Source of the DNA: Acidobacteriota bacterium
GTDB taxonomy: Bacteria > Acidobacteriota > Blastocatellia > Pyrinomonadales > Pyrinomonadaceae
Length of the DNA: 41,706 nucleotides
Direction of reading: 5' to 3'
Assembly: GCA_003222895.1 (NCBI GenBank)
Contig: QHXI01000086.1
Span: 16,967 to 58,672 of the forward strand
A program made the position numbers and the translations under genes. The notes beneath the pieces are model-generated. The model saw only the letters and a program-made list of their open reading frames with translations. It made no database searches and was not told the DNA's origin. Of this stretch, positions 31,656 through 40,792 are shown in pieces (positions within the stretch are counted from its first letter, which is position 1; the number at the start of each line of letters is the position of its first letter).

Positions 31656-33716
31656 CTACAGATTCCCGACAATAAAATCCGTCATCATCTGGCGCATCTG
31701 CTTTACCAGCACTGGGTCGGTCACGCCGTGCCGCGACTTTGGATAGACCATCAACTGCACTTGCTTGCCGGCCTTCTGCAACTCATACAGCAAGTCCTTC
31801 GCAAAGTGCACCGGTGAACTTTTCCAATATCCGTCGGCATTGTTTTGGGGCGTCTGCATGTATCGCTCGGTGTAGATCGAATCGTAGTTGCGCCAATCGG
31901 AAACGGTGCCACCCGCGATGCCGACCTTGAAAGTTTGACTGTGCGTAAGCGCATAGCTGGTCATGAATCCACCATAGCTCCAGCCCCACAAGCCGATCCG
32001 CGATCCGTCGACGTAAGGCTGGCTCTTCAGCCAGGCGTATCCATCTTCCAAATCGCGCAATTCCAACTCGCCGAAGTTTTTGTAAAGCGGCCAAGCGGAA
32101 TTCACGCCCTTGTTGCTAGCGGTGCGGTTATCGCACATCCAGATAATGTAGCCCTTCTGTGCCAGCAGTTGATGCCACATAAAGGTTGTCCCGCCCCAGG
32201 CGTTGCGCACTTGCGGCGCTTGCGGGCCGCTGTAGGTGTACGACATCACCGGGTATTTCTTCGACGGATCGAAATCAGGCGGCTTGATCATCATCGCTTC
32301 CATCGTGAAGCCGTCGCGCGTCTTCACGTTCACGAATTCAACTTTACCCAGCTTGAATTGCGACAACGCTTCGATTTTGTTCTCATCAAGCGCTCGGACC
32401 ATCTTCCCCGCTGAGTCGTTCAGCCGAACTTCCGTCGGCGTATTTACATCGCTCCAGGAATCGACAAAATACGTTCCGCTTGGATTGAAAGAAGCGCGAT
32501 GGTTCCCTTCGCTCATCGTGATGCGCGTCATGCCTGTGCCGTCAAACTTGATCGCGTATTCGTTGTTCGCGATGTAACTATGCTCGGTGCTGCTGAAGTA
32601 GATCGTTCCCTTCCCGTCGTCAACCGAATCGAGCGAGCGAACGTCCCAATCGCCATTCGTGACTTGCTTGATGAGCTTTCCGTCGGCGCCGTAATGATAG
32701 ATGTGACGCCACCCGCTGCGATCGCTCAGCCACAGAAACGATCCATCGTTCAGCCATTGCAAACCGTCATCGATCGCTTCGACCCAGGCGCTGGTCTTTT
32801 CACGAAACAGGTTCGAAGACTTTCCGTCGTCGGGGTTCGCAGTATTTAGATCGAGAAAAGTCTGCTCGCGATTCTGCGCTTGAAACCAAACCTTTTTGCC
32901 ATCGGGAAACCAACCGACGCGCACGATCAGCAAGTCTTCCGCTGGATACTTGTACGTGTCGGCCCAATTCACATCCCCGCCCGCCGCGTTGACGAGGCCG
33001 AGCTTAACAATCGGATTCGGATCGCCGGATTTCGGATAAGGAGTTGACTCAAGTTTTTGTTCGAGCGGAATGTGATCGACGACCGGAAATTCAGGAACCG
33101 GACGTTCGTCAAGCCGCAGAAAAGCAATCTTCGTCGAGTCGGGACTCCACCAATACGCGCCAAAATTTCCGCGGCCGTAAACCTCTTCCTGATAAACCCA
33201 ATCAAGCCGCCCGTTGAGAATCTTGTCGCTACCATCGCGCGTCAGCGCGCGTTCGCGACGCTGCATGCTCAAATCTTCGACATAGAGATTTCCGCCGCGC
33301 ACAAAACTAATCATGCGTCCGTCAGGACTGAATCCCGCGCCGACTTCTTCTTCGGGATTACTGGTGAGTCGAACGGCTCGATCGCTGCCGAACTCGTAAT
33401 AAAAGAGATCGTTCGCGATGCTAATTCCAGGCACTGCAGCGAGCGCCGCCTGCATCTTCGCTGCGTCATAAAAACTTTCGGACTTGCCGGTCACGGCATT
33501 CACTTTCAGCAAGCGCGGAAAAGCGTTTCGATCTTTGCTCGCGACGATGTAATGCACGCCGTCTTTCAACCAGCGCGGCTGCGAAGGATTGCCGCTGAAG
33601 TTGACCAGCTTCGCGGGATCGAAGATGTCGTCGATGGTGAGAAGTTTATTCTGGGCCGAGATTGACGGCGCAAACAGAAGTAGAATGCCGATTAAGAGAA
33701 AAATTCTTCTTCGCAA
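31656..33716 (-). CDS. DPP IV-like S9 peptidase lacking the catalytic-Asp segment
   Basis: An exported 686-residue protein: signal peptide (FLLIGILLLFAPSISA), a DPP IV N-terminal beta-propeller (residues about 40-430), and an alpha/beta-hydrolase domain. It begins at TTG 33716, with AGGAG eight bases before. The nucleophile is Ser580 in GLWGWSYGGFM, and the His is at about 663 in SRHGV. The expected segment between them, with the catalytic Asp motif (HGTxDDNVHxxN), is absent: SSPVHFAKDL (ending near residue 642) runs straight into LYELQKAGKQ. In human DPP4 the Ser and His are 110 apart; here they are 83 apart, so about 27 residues are missing in frame. The product should fold poorly or be inactive, unless the gap is an assembly error. 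A POT transporter gene precedes it by 23 bases. Confidence 0.85.
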   Translation of the reverse strand: MRRRIFLLIGILLLFAPSISAQNKLLTIDDIFDPAKLVNFSGNPSQPRWLKDGVHYIVASKDRNAFPRLLKVNAVTGKSESFYDAAKMQAALAAVPGISIANDLFYYEFGSDRAVRLTSNPEEEVGAGFSPDGRMISFVRGGNLYVEDLSMQRRERALTRDGSDKILNGRLDWVYQEEVYGRGNFGAYWWSPDSTKIAFLRLDERPVPEFPVVDHIPLEQKLESTPYPKSGDPNPIVKLGLVNAAGGDVNWADTYKYPAEDLLIVRVGWFPDGKKVWFQAQNREQTFLDLNTANPDDGKSSNLFREKTSAWVEAIDDGLQWLNDGSFLWLSDRSGWRHIYHYGADGKLIKQVTNGDWDVRSLDSVDDGKGTIYFSSTEHSYIANNEYAIKFDGTGMTRITMSEGNHRASFNPSGTYFVDSWSDVNTPTEVRLNDSAGKMVRALDENKIEALSQFKLGKVEFVNVKTRDGFTMEAMMIKPPDFDPSKKYPVMSYTYSGPQAPQVRNAWGGTTFMWHQLLAQKGYIIWMCDNRTASNKGVNSAWPLYKNFGELELRDLEDGYAWLKSQPYVDGSRIGLWGWSYGGFMTSYALTHSQTFKVGIAGGTVSDWRNYDSIYTERYMQTPQNNADGYWKSSPVHFAKDLLYELQKAGKQVQLMVYPKSRHGVTDPVLVKQMRQMMTDFIVGNL

Positions 33717-33739
33717 TACAGTGTCTCCTGAAAGAAAGT

Positions 33740-35275
<1,536 letters not shown>

Positions 35276-35383
35276 TCAGCAGTCCCTCACTTGAGATATC
35301 GAGAGCGCTTTCTTTGATCTTAGAACGATTCGTGGAGAGTGGGAGCATTCAGCCAGATGCCGTTCCGCGTGTCAAGGTTGCAG

Positions 35384-35413
35384 TTGACATCGATACGCAC
35401 CGCGGCGTATAAA
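35384..35413 (+). promoter_or_regulatory. Predicted sigma70-type promoter upstream of the riboswitch
   Basis: TTGACA (35384-35389) and TATAAA (35408-35413) are separated by 18 bases. The predicted start site is near 35420, just before the SAM-II-like aptamer, leaving the whole leader in the transcript. Confidence 0.6.
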
Positions 35414-35419
35414 CTCATT

Positions 35420-35476
35420 TGAAAAACGTGGTGAGTTAAGGCGACTTGCGGCCACGAAAAACAAACAGCTAAACAG
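35420..35476 (+). ncRNA. SAM-II-like riboswitch aptamer
   Basis: The leader of the HMT/MTHFR gene matches the SAM-II layout from memory of the family. CGTGGT (35427-35432) pairs with GCCACG (35451-35456); the loop contains GAGTTAAGGCGACTTGC; a short A-rich linker (AAAAACAAACA) then leads to the conserved 3' GCTAAA (35468-35473), which would form the pseudoknot. SAM-II binds S-adenosylmethionine and turns down methionine-synthesis genes, as fits the gene it precedes. SAM-II is best known from Alphaproteobacteria. I could not run a covariance model. Confidence 0.75.
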
Positions 35477-35524
35477 CTCGGCGAGTTCAAAGGCTAAGCC
35501 GAAAAACTTCAGACGATTTGAAGT

Positions 35525-35550
35525 CCCGCGTTGTTTAGCGCGGGATTTTT
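35525..35550 (+). terminator. Hairpin expression platform before the HMT/MTHFR gene
   Basis: CCCGCG (35525-35530) pairs with CGCGGG (35539-35544) around an eight-base loop, followed by ATTTTTATT. It looks like an intrinsic terminator. It ends three bases before the ATG at 35554, and its 3' arm contains the only candidate ribosome site (GGGA), so it may instead hide that site. Another stem (ACTTCA with TGAAGT, 35506-35524) precedes it. Confidence 0.7.
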
Positions 35551-35553
35551 ATT

Positions 35554-37449
35554 ATGCACACCTTTCAAGACCTGCTCGATTCCGACCGCTCATACATCTT
35601 TGATGGCGCGATGGGCACGATGCTTTATTCAAAGGGCATCTATATCAATCGATCTTACGACGAGCTGAACCTCGTCGCCGCCGACCTGGTGCGCGAAGTG
35701 CACTCGGAATACGTGCGCGCAGGCGCCGACATTATTGAGACAAACACCTTCGGCGCGAACGTAAACAAGCTTCAGCCGTACGGTCTGGAAGCGAGCGCCC
35801 GCGAAATCAATATCAAAGCCGCGCAGATTGCGCGCGAAGCTGCCGGAAATCGAGCCCTGGTCGCCGGCGCGGTCGGCCCGCTCGGGTTGCGTATTGAGCC
35901 GTATGGTCCAACTTCATTCGACGAGGCGAAGCAACTGTTCGCCGATCAAGTCTCGGCTTTGCTCGAAGGCGGCGTCGATCTCTTCGTGCTCGAAACTTTC
36001 TCGGACATTTCGGAATTGCATCATGCGATCCGCGCGGTGCGCGAGCTTTGCGATTTGCCAATCGTTGCGCAAGTCACGATTCAGATTGACGGCAACACTT
36101 CCTTCGGGACGACCGCAGAAGTTTTCACGACGCAGCTCGACGAGTGGGGCGCCGATGTGATTGGACTGAACTGCGGTGTTGGCCCAGCGATTGTTCTGAA
36201 CTCAATCGAGAAGATGCGCACGCTCACAAGTCGCAAGCTGTCCGCGCAACCAAACGCAGGTTTGCCGCGCGATGTTGGCGGCCGGCAAATTTACATGTGC
36301 TCGCCGGAATACATGGCCGAATACTCGCGTCGCATTATTCAAGCGGGCGCGAAGTTCGTTGGCGGTTGCTGCGGCACAACGCCGGCGCATATTAAAATGA
36401 TCGCCGACGCGATTCGTCAGTTCCACCCGCGCACGCAACAAGTCTCGCCCTCAACAGTTGCGAAAATTAGTCTGCACGAATTGAAGCCACCGGATGTTAC
36501 GGTCGTGCCCGCTGAAGAAAGATCGAACTGGTCTCGGAAGATCGCAACAGGCGAATTCGTTACTACAGTCGAAGTCCTGCCGCCGAAAGGCTGCAATCCG
36601 TGGAAGACACTTGACTCGATTCGGCTGTTGAAAGATGCAGGCGTCGATGGCGTGAACATTCCCGATGGACCGCGCGCGCAAACGCGCATGGGCGCAATGG
36701 CGACGGCGTTAATGGTGCAGAAAGAAATCGGCATGGAAGCCGTGCTGCACTACTGCTGTCGCGATCGAAATCTGCTGGGCATGATGTCTGATCTGCTTGG
36801 CGCTGCGGCGATGGGGCTGCGAAATGTCCTTTTGATTACGGGCGACCCGCCGAAGATGGGCCCTTATCCGGATGCGACGGCCGTGTTCGACATCGACGCG
36901 ATTGGTTTGACGAACATGGTCAACAAACTGAATCACGGCCTGGACATCGGCGACAATCCGATCGGCGAGCCAACCGCCTTTTCGATCGGCGTCGGTGTAA
37001 ATCCCGGCGCGGTCAACATGGAAGAAGAGCTGCGACGCTTCGAATGGAAGATAGAAGCCGGCGCTGAATACGCGATCACTCAACCAGTGTTCGACACACA
37101 ACAGCTTCGCGATTTTCTCAAGCGCATCGAGTCGTTTCGCATTCCGATCGTCGCGGGCATCTGGCCGCTTGTTTCTTTCCGCAATGCCGAGTTCCTGCAC
37201 AACGAAGTTCCCGGCGTGCAGGTCACGCCTGAAATCATGGAGCGCATGCGCAACGCATCGGCGATTAGCAAAGAAGCCGGACGCGACGAAGGCTTAAAGA
37301 TTGGCCGCGAGTCCCTGGTCGAAGTTCGCGATCTAATTCAAGGCGTGCAAGTATCAGCGCCGTTCGGAAATGTGAAGTACGCGCTGGAAGTATTCAGTGT
37401 GCTGCCGGAGCTCGCGCAGAAAGAAGCCGCCGCCCCTGGCGTTTCGTAA
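35554..37449 (+). CDS. Bifunctional homocysteine S-methyltransferase/methylenetetrahydrofolate reductase
   Basis: A 631-residue fusion. Residues about 1-290 are a homocysteine methyltransferase domain (GAMGTMLYSKG near the start, ETNTFGANVNKL, GLNCGVGP, and the zinc ligands in GGCCGTTPAHI). Residues about 325-620 are a MTHFR barrel (TTVEVLPPKGCNPW, GVDGVNIPDGPRAQTRM, LLITGDPPKMGPYP, and EYAITQPVFD). It would reduce methylene-THF and transfer the methyl group to homocysteine without the cobalamin domain of MetH; YitJ of Bacillus has a similar layout. ATG 35554. Control by the upstream SAM-II-like element makes biological sense. Both halves look complete. Confidence 0.94.
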   Translation: MHTFQDLLDSDRSYIFDGAMGTMLYSKGIYINRSYDELNLVAADLVREVHSEYVRAGADIIETNTFGANVNKLQPYGLEASAREINIKAAQIAREAAGNRALVAGAVGPLGLRIEPYGPTSFDEAKQLFADQVSALLEGGVDLFVLETFSDISELHHAIRAVRELCDLPIVAQVTIQIDGNTSFGTTAEVFTTQLDEWGADVIGLNCGVGPAIVLNSIEKMRTLTSRKLSAQPNAGLPRDVGGRQIYMCSPEYMAEYSRRIIQAGAKFVGGCCGTTPAHIKMIADAIRQFHPRTQQVSPSTVAKISLHELKPPDVTVVPAEERSNWSRKIATGEFVTTVEVLPPKGCNPWKTLDSIRLLKDAGVDGVNIPDGPRAQTRMGAMATALMVQKEIGMEAVLHYCCRDRNLLGMMSDLLGAAAMGLRNVLLITGDPPKMGPYPDATAVFDIDAIGLTNMVNKLNHGLDIGDNPIGEPTAFSIGVGVNPGAVNMEEELRRFEWKIEAGAEYAITQPVFDTQQLRDFLKRIESFRIPIVAGIWPLVSFRNAEFLHNEVPGVQVTPEIMERMRNASAISKEAGRDEGLKIGRESLVEVRDLIQGVQVSAPFGNVKYALEVFSVLPELAQKEAAAPGVS

Positions 37450-37453
37450 TAAT

Positions 37454-37598
37454 TATCCGCAGATTACACAGATTACACAGATAAAAAGTTAAGCCACAAA
37501 AAGGCTCAAAAAGCACAAAGGGGAAATTGGCTTAAGTTTCCTCTTGCGCCTTTTGTGCTTCTTCGTGGCTCGGTTTTTATCTGTGTAATCTACGGATA
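37454..37598. repeat. 150-bp foldback repeat, copy 2
   Basis: A second copy of the 31494-31643 element. The left arm from 37454 (TATCCGCAGATTACACAG, with the ATTACACAG part doubled) faces 37574-37598 (TTTTTATCTGTGTAATC then TACGGATA). Inner arms carry GCCACAAAAAGGCTC and GCCTTTTGTGC. It starts five bases after the HMT/MTHFR stop and ends just upstream of the ChrA gene. Confidence 0.85.
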
Positions 37599-37623
37599 CT
37601 CTCATGTTACACTCGCTCATGCA

Positions 37624-39066
37624 GTGGCACAGACCGTAGTTGCTAAACGAACTCACCGGCGACAGCGCGTTCGCAAGATCAAAACTCGCGCTCGTTACGA
37701 ACATCGAAGACTAAAACAAATCTCGCGGACCGCAACTTTCGGCGGACTCTTCCTCTCATTCCTGAAAATTGGCGCCAGCGGCTTCGGCGGCGGCTTTGCC
37801 GTGCTGAGTCAAATTCGTCATCTCGTAGTGCTGGAGCGACGTTGGCTCACTGAGCAAGACTTCATCGAAGCTCTTGCGCTTGGCCAAAGCTTGCCGGGCA
37901 CCAGCGCCGGCAACGCCGTCACATACGTTGGCTTCCGCCTGCGAAGTTGGCGCGGTGCGTCAGTCTCGCTCGCCGGTTTCATCTTGCCGTCAATGCTGAT
38001 GATGATCGCGCTGGCGATCTTTTATGATCGATTTCGGGCGCTGCCTAACACCGAACAACTTTTTCACGGATTTAATGCGGCGGTGGTGGCGCTTATTGCC
38101 GTGACTGCGTGGCGGATGGGCAAGCACACCTCGAGAAAACCCTGGCAGCGCATACTTATCGGTCTCTCATTCGCGGCCATCATCTTTCTCCGGGCGACCG
38201 TCGTGGAAATCATTCTGATTTCGGGATTGATCGGAATCGGAATCGAATCTTTCACTGAGCGACAATTGCCGCGGCTCGAGCGCATTCGCGGTTTTGCTAC
38301 GCGCAGGCAGAAGCGCATTCGCACGCGCATCGCTCTGCGGCGGCCCACAAAGCCGCATCGCTTTTTCGGCGGCTATTTGACTGAAGCAATGGCCGAAGAG
38401 CGTTTGAGAAACATGAGTGAATCGCGCGTCACGCAAGACGCGGATGACGATAACGATGTCACGGATGATTCAACATCGCGGGACAAATCCTCGATGCCCG
38501 CGTTTCTGGTAGTCGCGCTTCCCGCGATTGCGAAAATAGGTCTCGCGTTGTCTATCTCATTCATCTTTCTGCGTATCGGCGCGGCCACGTTTGGCGGCGG
38601 CTTCGTGATGATTCCTGAAATTCAGAACGAAGTCGTCAATTCCCATCATTGGCTGACGCACCAAGAGTTCGCTGATGCAACTGCGCTTGGCCAAATTACT
38701 CCCGGGCCGGTTTTGATCATGGCGACGTTCGTCGGATATCGCGTTGCTGGAGCTGCCGGCGCGCTGTTGTGCACCGTCTGTGTCTTTCTGCCTTCGTTTC
38801 TGATGACGATTGCCGCGGGTTCTTCATTTCATCGCTTTCGCGCGAACCGGCAGACCCAAGCATTTCTGCGTGGCGTTGCGCCCGCGGTAACTGGTCTGCT
38901 CGGCGCGGCCGCCTGGAGCGTCGCGCGTTCAGGCATTCACACGATCATCGGCGCGGTGATGGCCGTGGTCATCGTCGCGATTTTGATTCGTTATCGTCCT
39001 AATGCTTTGTGGGTTTTGTTGGGTGCAGGAGTTTTTAGATTCCTGTTGGCGCTGGTGCTGTGGTGA
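37624..39066 (+). CDS. chrA: CHR family (ChrA-like) transporter, two-domain
   Basis: A membrane protein of the chromate transporter family with two homologous halves, as in long-chain ChrA. The first half has KIGASGFGGGFAVLSQI and ALALGQSLPGTSAGNAVTYV; the second has RIGAATFGGGFVMIPEIQNE and ATALGQITPGPVLIMATFVG. An acidic and basic linker of about 80 residues joins them. The start is uncertain: the open frame begins at 37555 inside the repeat, no in-frame ATG fits, and GTG 37624 is my choice (480 aa). ChrA exports chromate and may carry other anions such as sulfate; actual substrate unknown. Confidence 0.85.
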   Translation: MAQTVVAKRTHRRQRVRKIKTRARYEHRRLKQISRTATFGGLFLSFLKIGASGFGGGFAVLSQIRHLVVLERRWLTEQDFIEALALGQSLPGTSAGNAVTYVGFRLRSWRGASVSLAGFILPSMLMMIALAIFYDRFRALPNTEQLFHGFNAAVVALIAVTAWRMGKHTSRKPWQRILIGLSFAAIIFLRATVVEIILISGLIGIGIESFTERQLPRLERIRGFATRRQKRIRTRIALRRPTKPHRFFGGYLTEAMAEERLRNMSESRVTQDADDDNDVTDDSTSRDKSSMPAFLVVALPAIAKIGLALSISFIFLRIGAATFGGGFVMIPEIQNEVVNSHHWLTHQEFADATALGQITPGPVLIMATFVGYRVAGAAGALLCTVCVFLPSFLMTIAAGSSFHRFRANRQTQAFLRGVAPAVTGLLGAAAWSVARSGIHTIIGAVMAVVIVAILIRYRPNALWVLLGAGVFRFLLALVLW

Positions 39067-39087
39067 TAGCTAATGAGCAGGACCAGT

Positions 39088-39586
39088 TCAGGCCATTTCC
39101 TTGAGCGCTTGCCAGCGACTCAGGAAGTCGTAATCTGTTATCTCAGTCAACAGTTCACCGATGACACGTTCAATGAGTGCGACGTCAATTCGATCGGCGA
39201 GAGCGCGAATTACAGATCGAGAATCTTCAAGATCGCGCTCACGCGTGGCGAGCAACTTGAGAATTACAAAGTCCTCTGGTGAAACTACGCGCAGCGGCTG
39301 AGCTCGAAGCGTAATAGTCAGTGCGCGCTGCTGCACTTCGCGTGCATACTTAGCGGACCTTGGCTCAACCAAATCAACAGTATTTAGAGATCCGCCGGCT
39401 CCGCCCGCCAGCGTCAAGCGACTAAGAAGCTGGCGGCGACGGCCATATCTGCATCCTAGTCTCGCGTGGCTCGGCGTACATTGCCAGAGCAAGACCTCCG
39501 TACGCGGCGGCTTGAAGCCCTGCGAGTTCAAGTACTCGACTCGCTGCGATCAGAACTGCGGTCGGGTCGTTTAGATCGATCTTCAT
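39088..39586 (-). pseudogene. Degraded nucleotidyltransferase (DUF6036-like)
   Basis: Three frames together spell one minimal nucleotidyltransferase. From ATG 39586 the first frame reads to YGGLALAMYAEPRETR (ending about 39455), the N-terminal G-x-A-L segment. A one-base slip then gives DADMAVAAAS, the metal-binding D-x-D strand. After a further shift, LLSRLTLAGGAGGSLNTVDL and VVSPEDFVILKLLATRERDL continue to the stop at 39088. Relatives have about 25-30 residues between the last two parts. The gene is therefore broken by at least a frameshift and a deletion, or misassembled. The start overlaps the preceding small gene. Such proteins often act as half of toxin-antitoxin-like pairs, but no activity can be claimed. 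Confidence 0.72.
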
Positions 39587-39719
39587 CTTTGCGTGACTTG
39601 TGTTGCTCGATCAGGCGCCCTCGGATCGCTATTAATTCAAGCGTTGCACGGCGCAATGCAACGCGAGCGCGGTCTGCTTCTGCCGCCCGCCGATCGAGTT
39701 CTTCTTGTTCAAATTTCAT
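39528..39719 (-). CDS. Small charged coiled-coil protein, hypothetical
   Basis: A 63-residue protein, highly charged: MKFEQEELDRRAAEADRARV, a helix with heptad spacing through residue 42, then a Lys/Arg/Asp/Ser-rich tail. Its ATG overlaps the TIGR01777 epimerase stop by one base (TAATG), and its end overlaps the start of the broken nucleotidyltransferase by 59 bases. The tight coupling suggests it is a real gene paired with the nucleotidyltransferase. No family recognised. Confidence 0.6.
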   Translation of the reverse strand: MKFEQEELDRRAAEADRARVALRRATLELIAIRGRLIEQHKSRKDEDRSKRPDRSSDRSESST

Positions 39720-40612
39720 TAGCTTTCCAGATAAGTCCGGAGCGTTGGTTCCAATTCGCGATACTGAAACTCAAATCCGGCCGCGTTCAATTTCTTCGGC
39801 ACGACGCGCTGACTGACCAGCAGCATCTCGTCGGCCATTTCGCCAAACGCCAAACGCGCAGCGAATGCCGGCATCGCCATCACCGTCGGACGGGAAAGCA
39901 CTTCACCCAGCGTCTTCGTGAACTCTTCGTTGGTAACTGGATTTGGAGAAACCACATTCAATGGTCCACGGATTGAACCATCCTTCAACGCCAGCAATAT
40001 CGCGCTCACAGCATCGTCGATTGCGACCCAGCTTATGTATTGTTTGCCCGAACCGATCTTGCCGCCCAGACCCAGCTTAAAAGGCGTCAACATCTTTTCC
40101 ATCATGCCGCCTGCGCGCGCCAGGATTGGCCCAAAGCGAAAATTAACGACGCGCACGCCGGCTTTCGATGCCGGCTCAGTCGCCTTCTCCCATTCGCGGC
40201 AAACGCCCGCCAGAAATCCACCGCCCGATTCGCTCTGCTCAACGAGAATTTCATCGCCACGATCGCCGTAGATTCCCGTTGCGGACGCGCAGAGAAAAAC
40301 TTGCGGCTTCTGTGGAGTCTTCGCGATTGCCTCGCTCAGCAGGTGCGTCCCGTTCACGCGGCTGTCGCGAATCCGGCGCTTCTTCTCATCTGTCCAGCGG
40401 CCTTCCGCGACATTCTCGCCCGCGAGGTTAATGATGGCGCCGAATCCATTCAGCTTCGCCGGATCGATCTCATCCTGATTCGGATGCCATTCGACTTCAT
40501 TCGCGCGCGGAGTATCGCGCACCAGCCGAATGATTTCGCCGCCATCGGCCTCGAGACGCGGAATCAAGGCCGAGCCAACCAAACCGCTTGCTCCTGCGAT
40601 CGCGATCTTCAT
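39719..40612 (-). CDS. TIGR01777 family NAD(P)-dependent epimerase
   Basis: A 297-residue atypical short-chain dehydrogenase (the SDR39U1/YfcH group). The Rossmann motif GASGLVGSALIPRL is at residues 7-20; NLAGENVAEGRWTDEKK, SATGIYGDRGDE (with the Tyr) and VNFRFGPILARAGGMM are family marks. The C-terminal DUF1731 region ends FQYRELEPTLRTYLES. ATG 40612. The substrate is unknown for the family, although relatives influence cell division (SulA-like annotations) in some bacteria. It is the first gene of a three-gene minus-strand set. Confidence 0.93.
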   Translation of the reverse strand: MKIAIAGASGLVGSALIPRLEADGGEIIRLVRDTPRANEVEWHPNQDEIDPAKLNGFGAIINLAGENVAEGRWTDEKKRRIRDSRVNGTHLLSEAIAKTPQKPQVFLCASATGIYGDRGDEILVEQSESGGGFLAGVCREWEKATEPASKAGVRVVNFRFGPILARAGGMMEKMLTPFKLGLGGKIGSGKQYISWVAIDDAVSAILLALKDGSIRGPLNVVSPNPVTNEEFTKTLGEVLSRPTVMAMPAFAARLAFGEMADEMLLVSQRVVPKKLNAAGFEFQYRELEPTLRTYLES

Positions 40613-40792
40613 CTTTGCTAATCGTTTGAGTGTTCGAGTACGCCTTGTCGGCGTTTACGCGCATCGTAACTCAGCCTCGAAAATACTGCTACCACCGAGC
40701 TGATACTGAAACAGAATTTTGCGCTTCTTTCATTGTATTTGAACGAAAAACGTATAGAATTCCGCCCGCTCAAAAACGGACGGACGCCTTTA

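Noticed and set aside
37555-37623. Upstream start of the ChrA gene
   Set aside because: It lies inside a dispersed foldback repeat, and its codons match nothing in the family.
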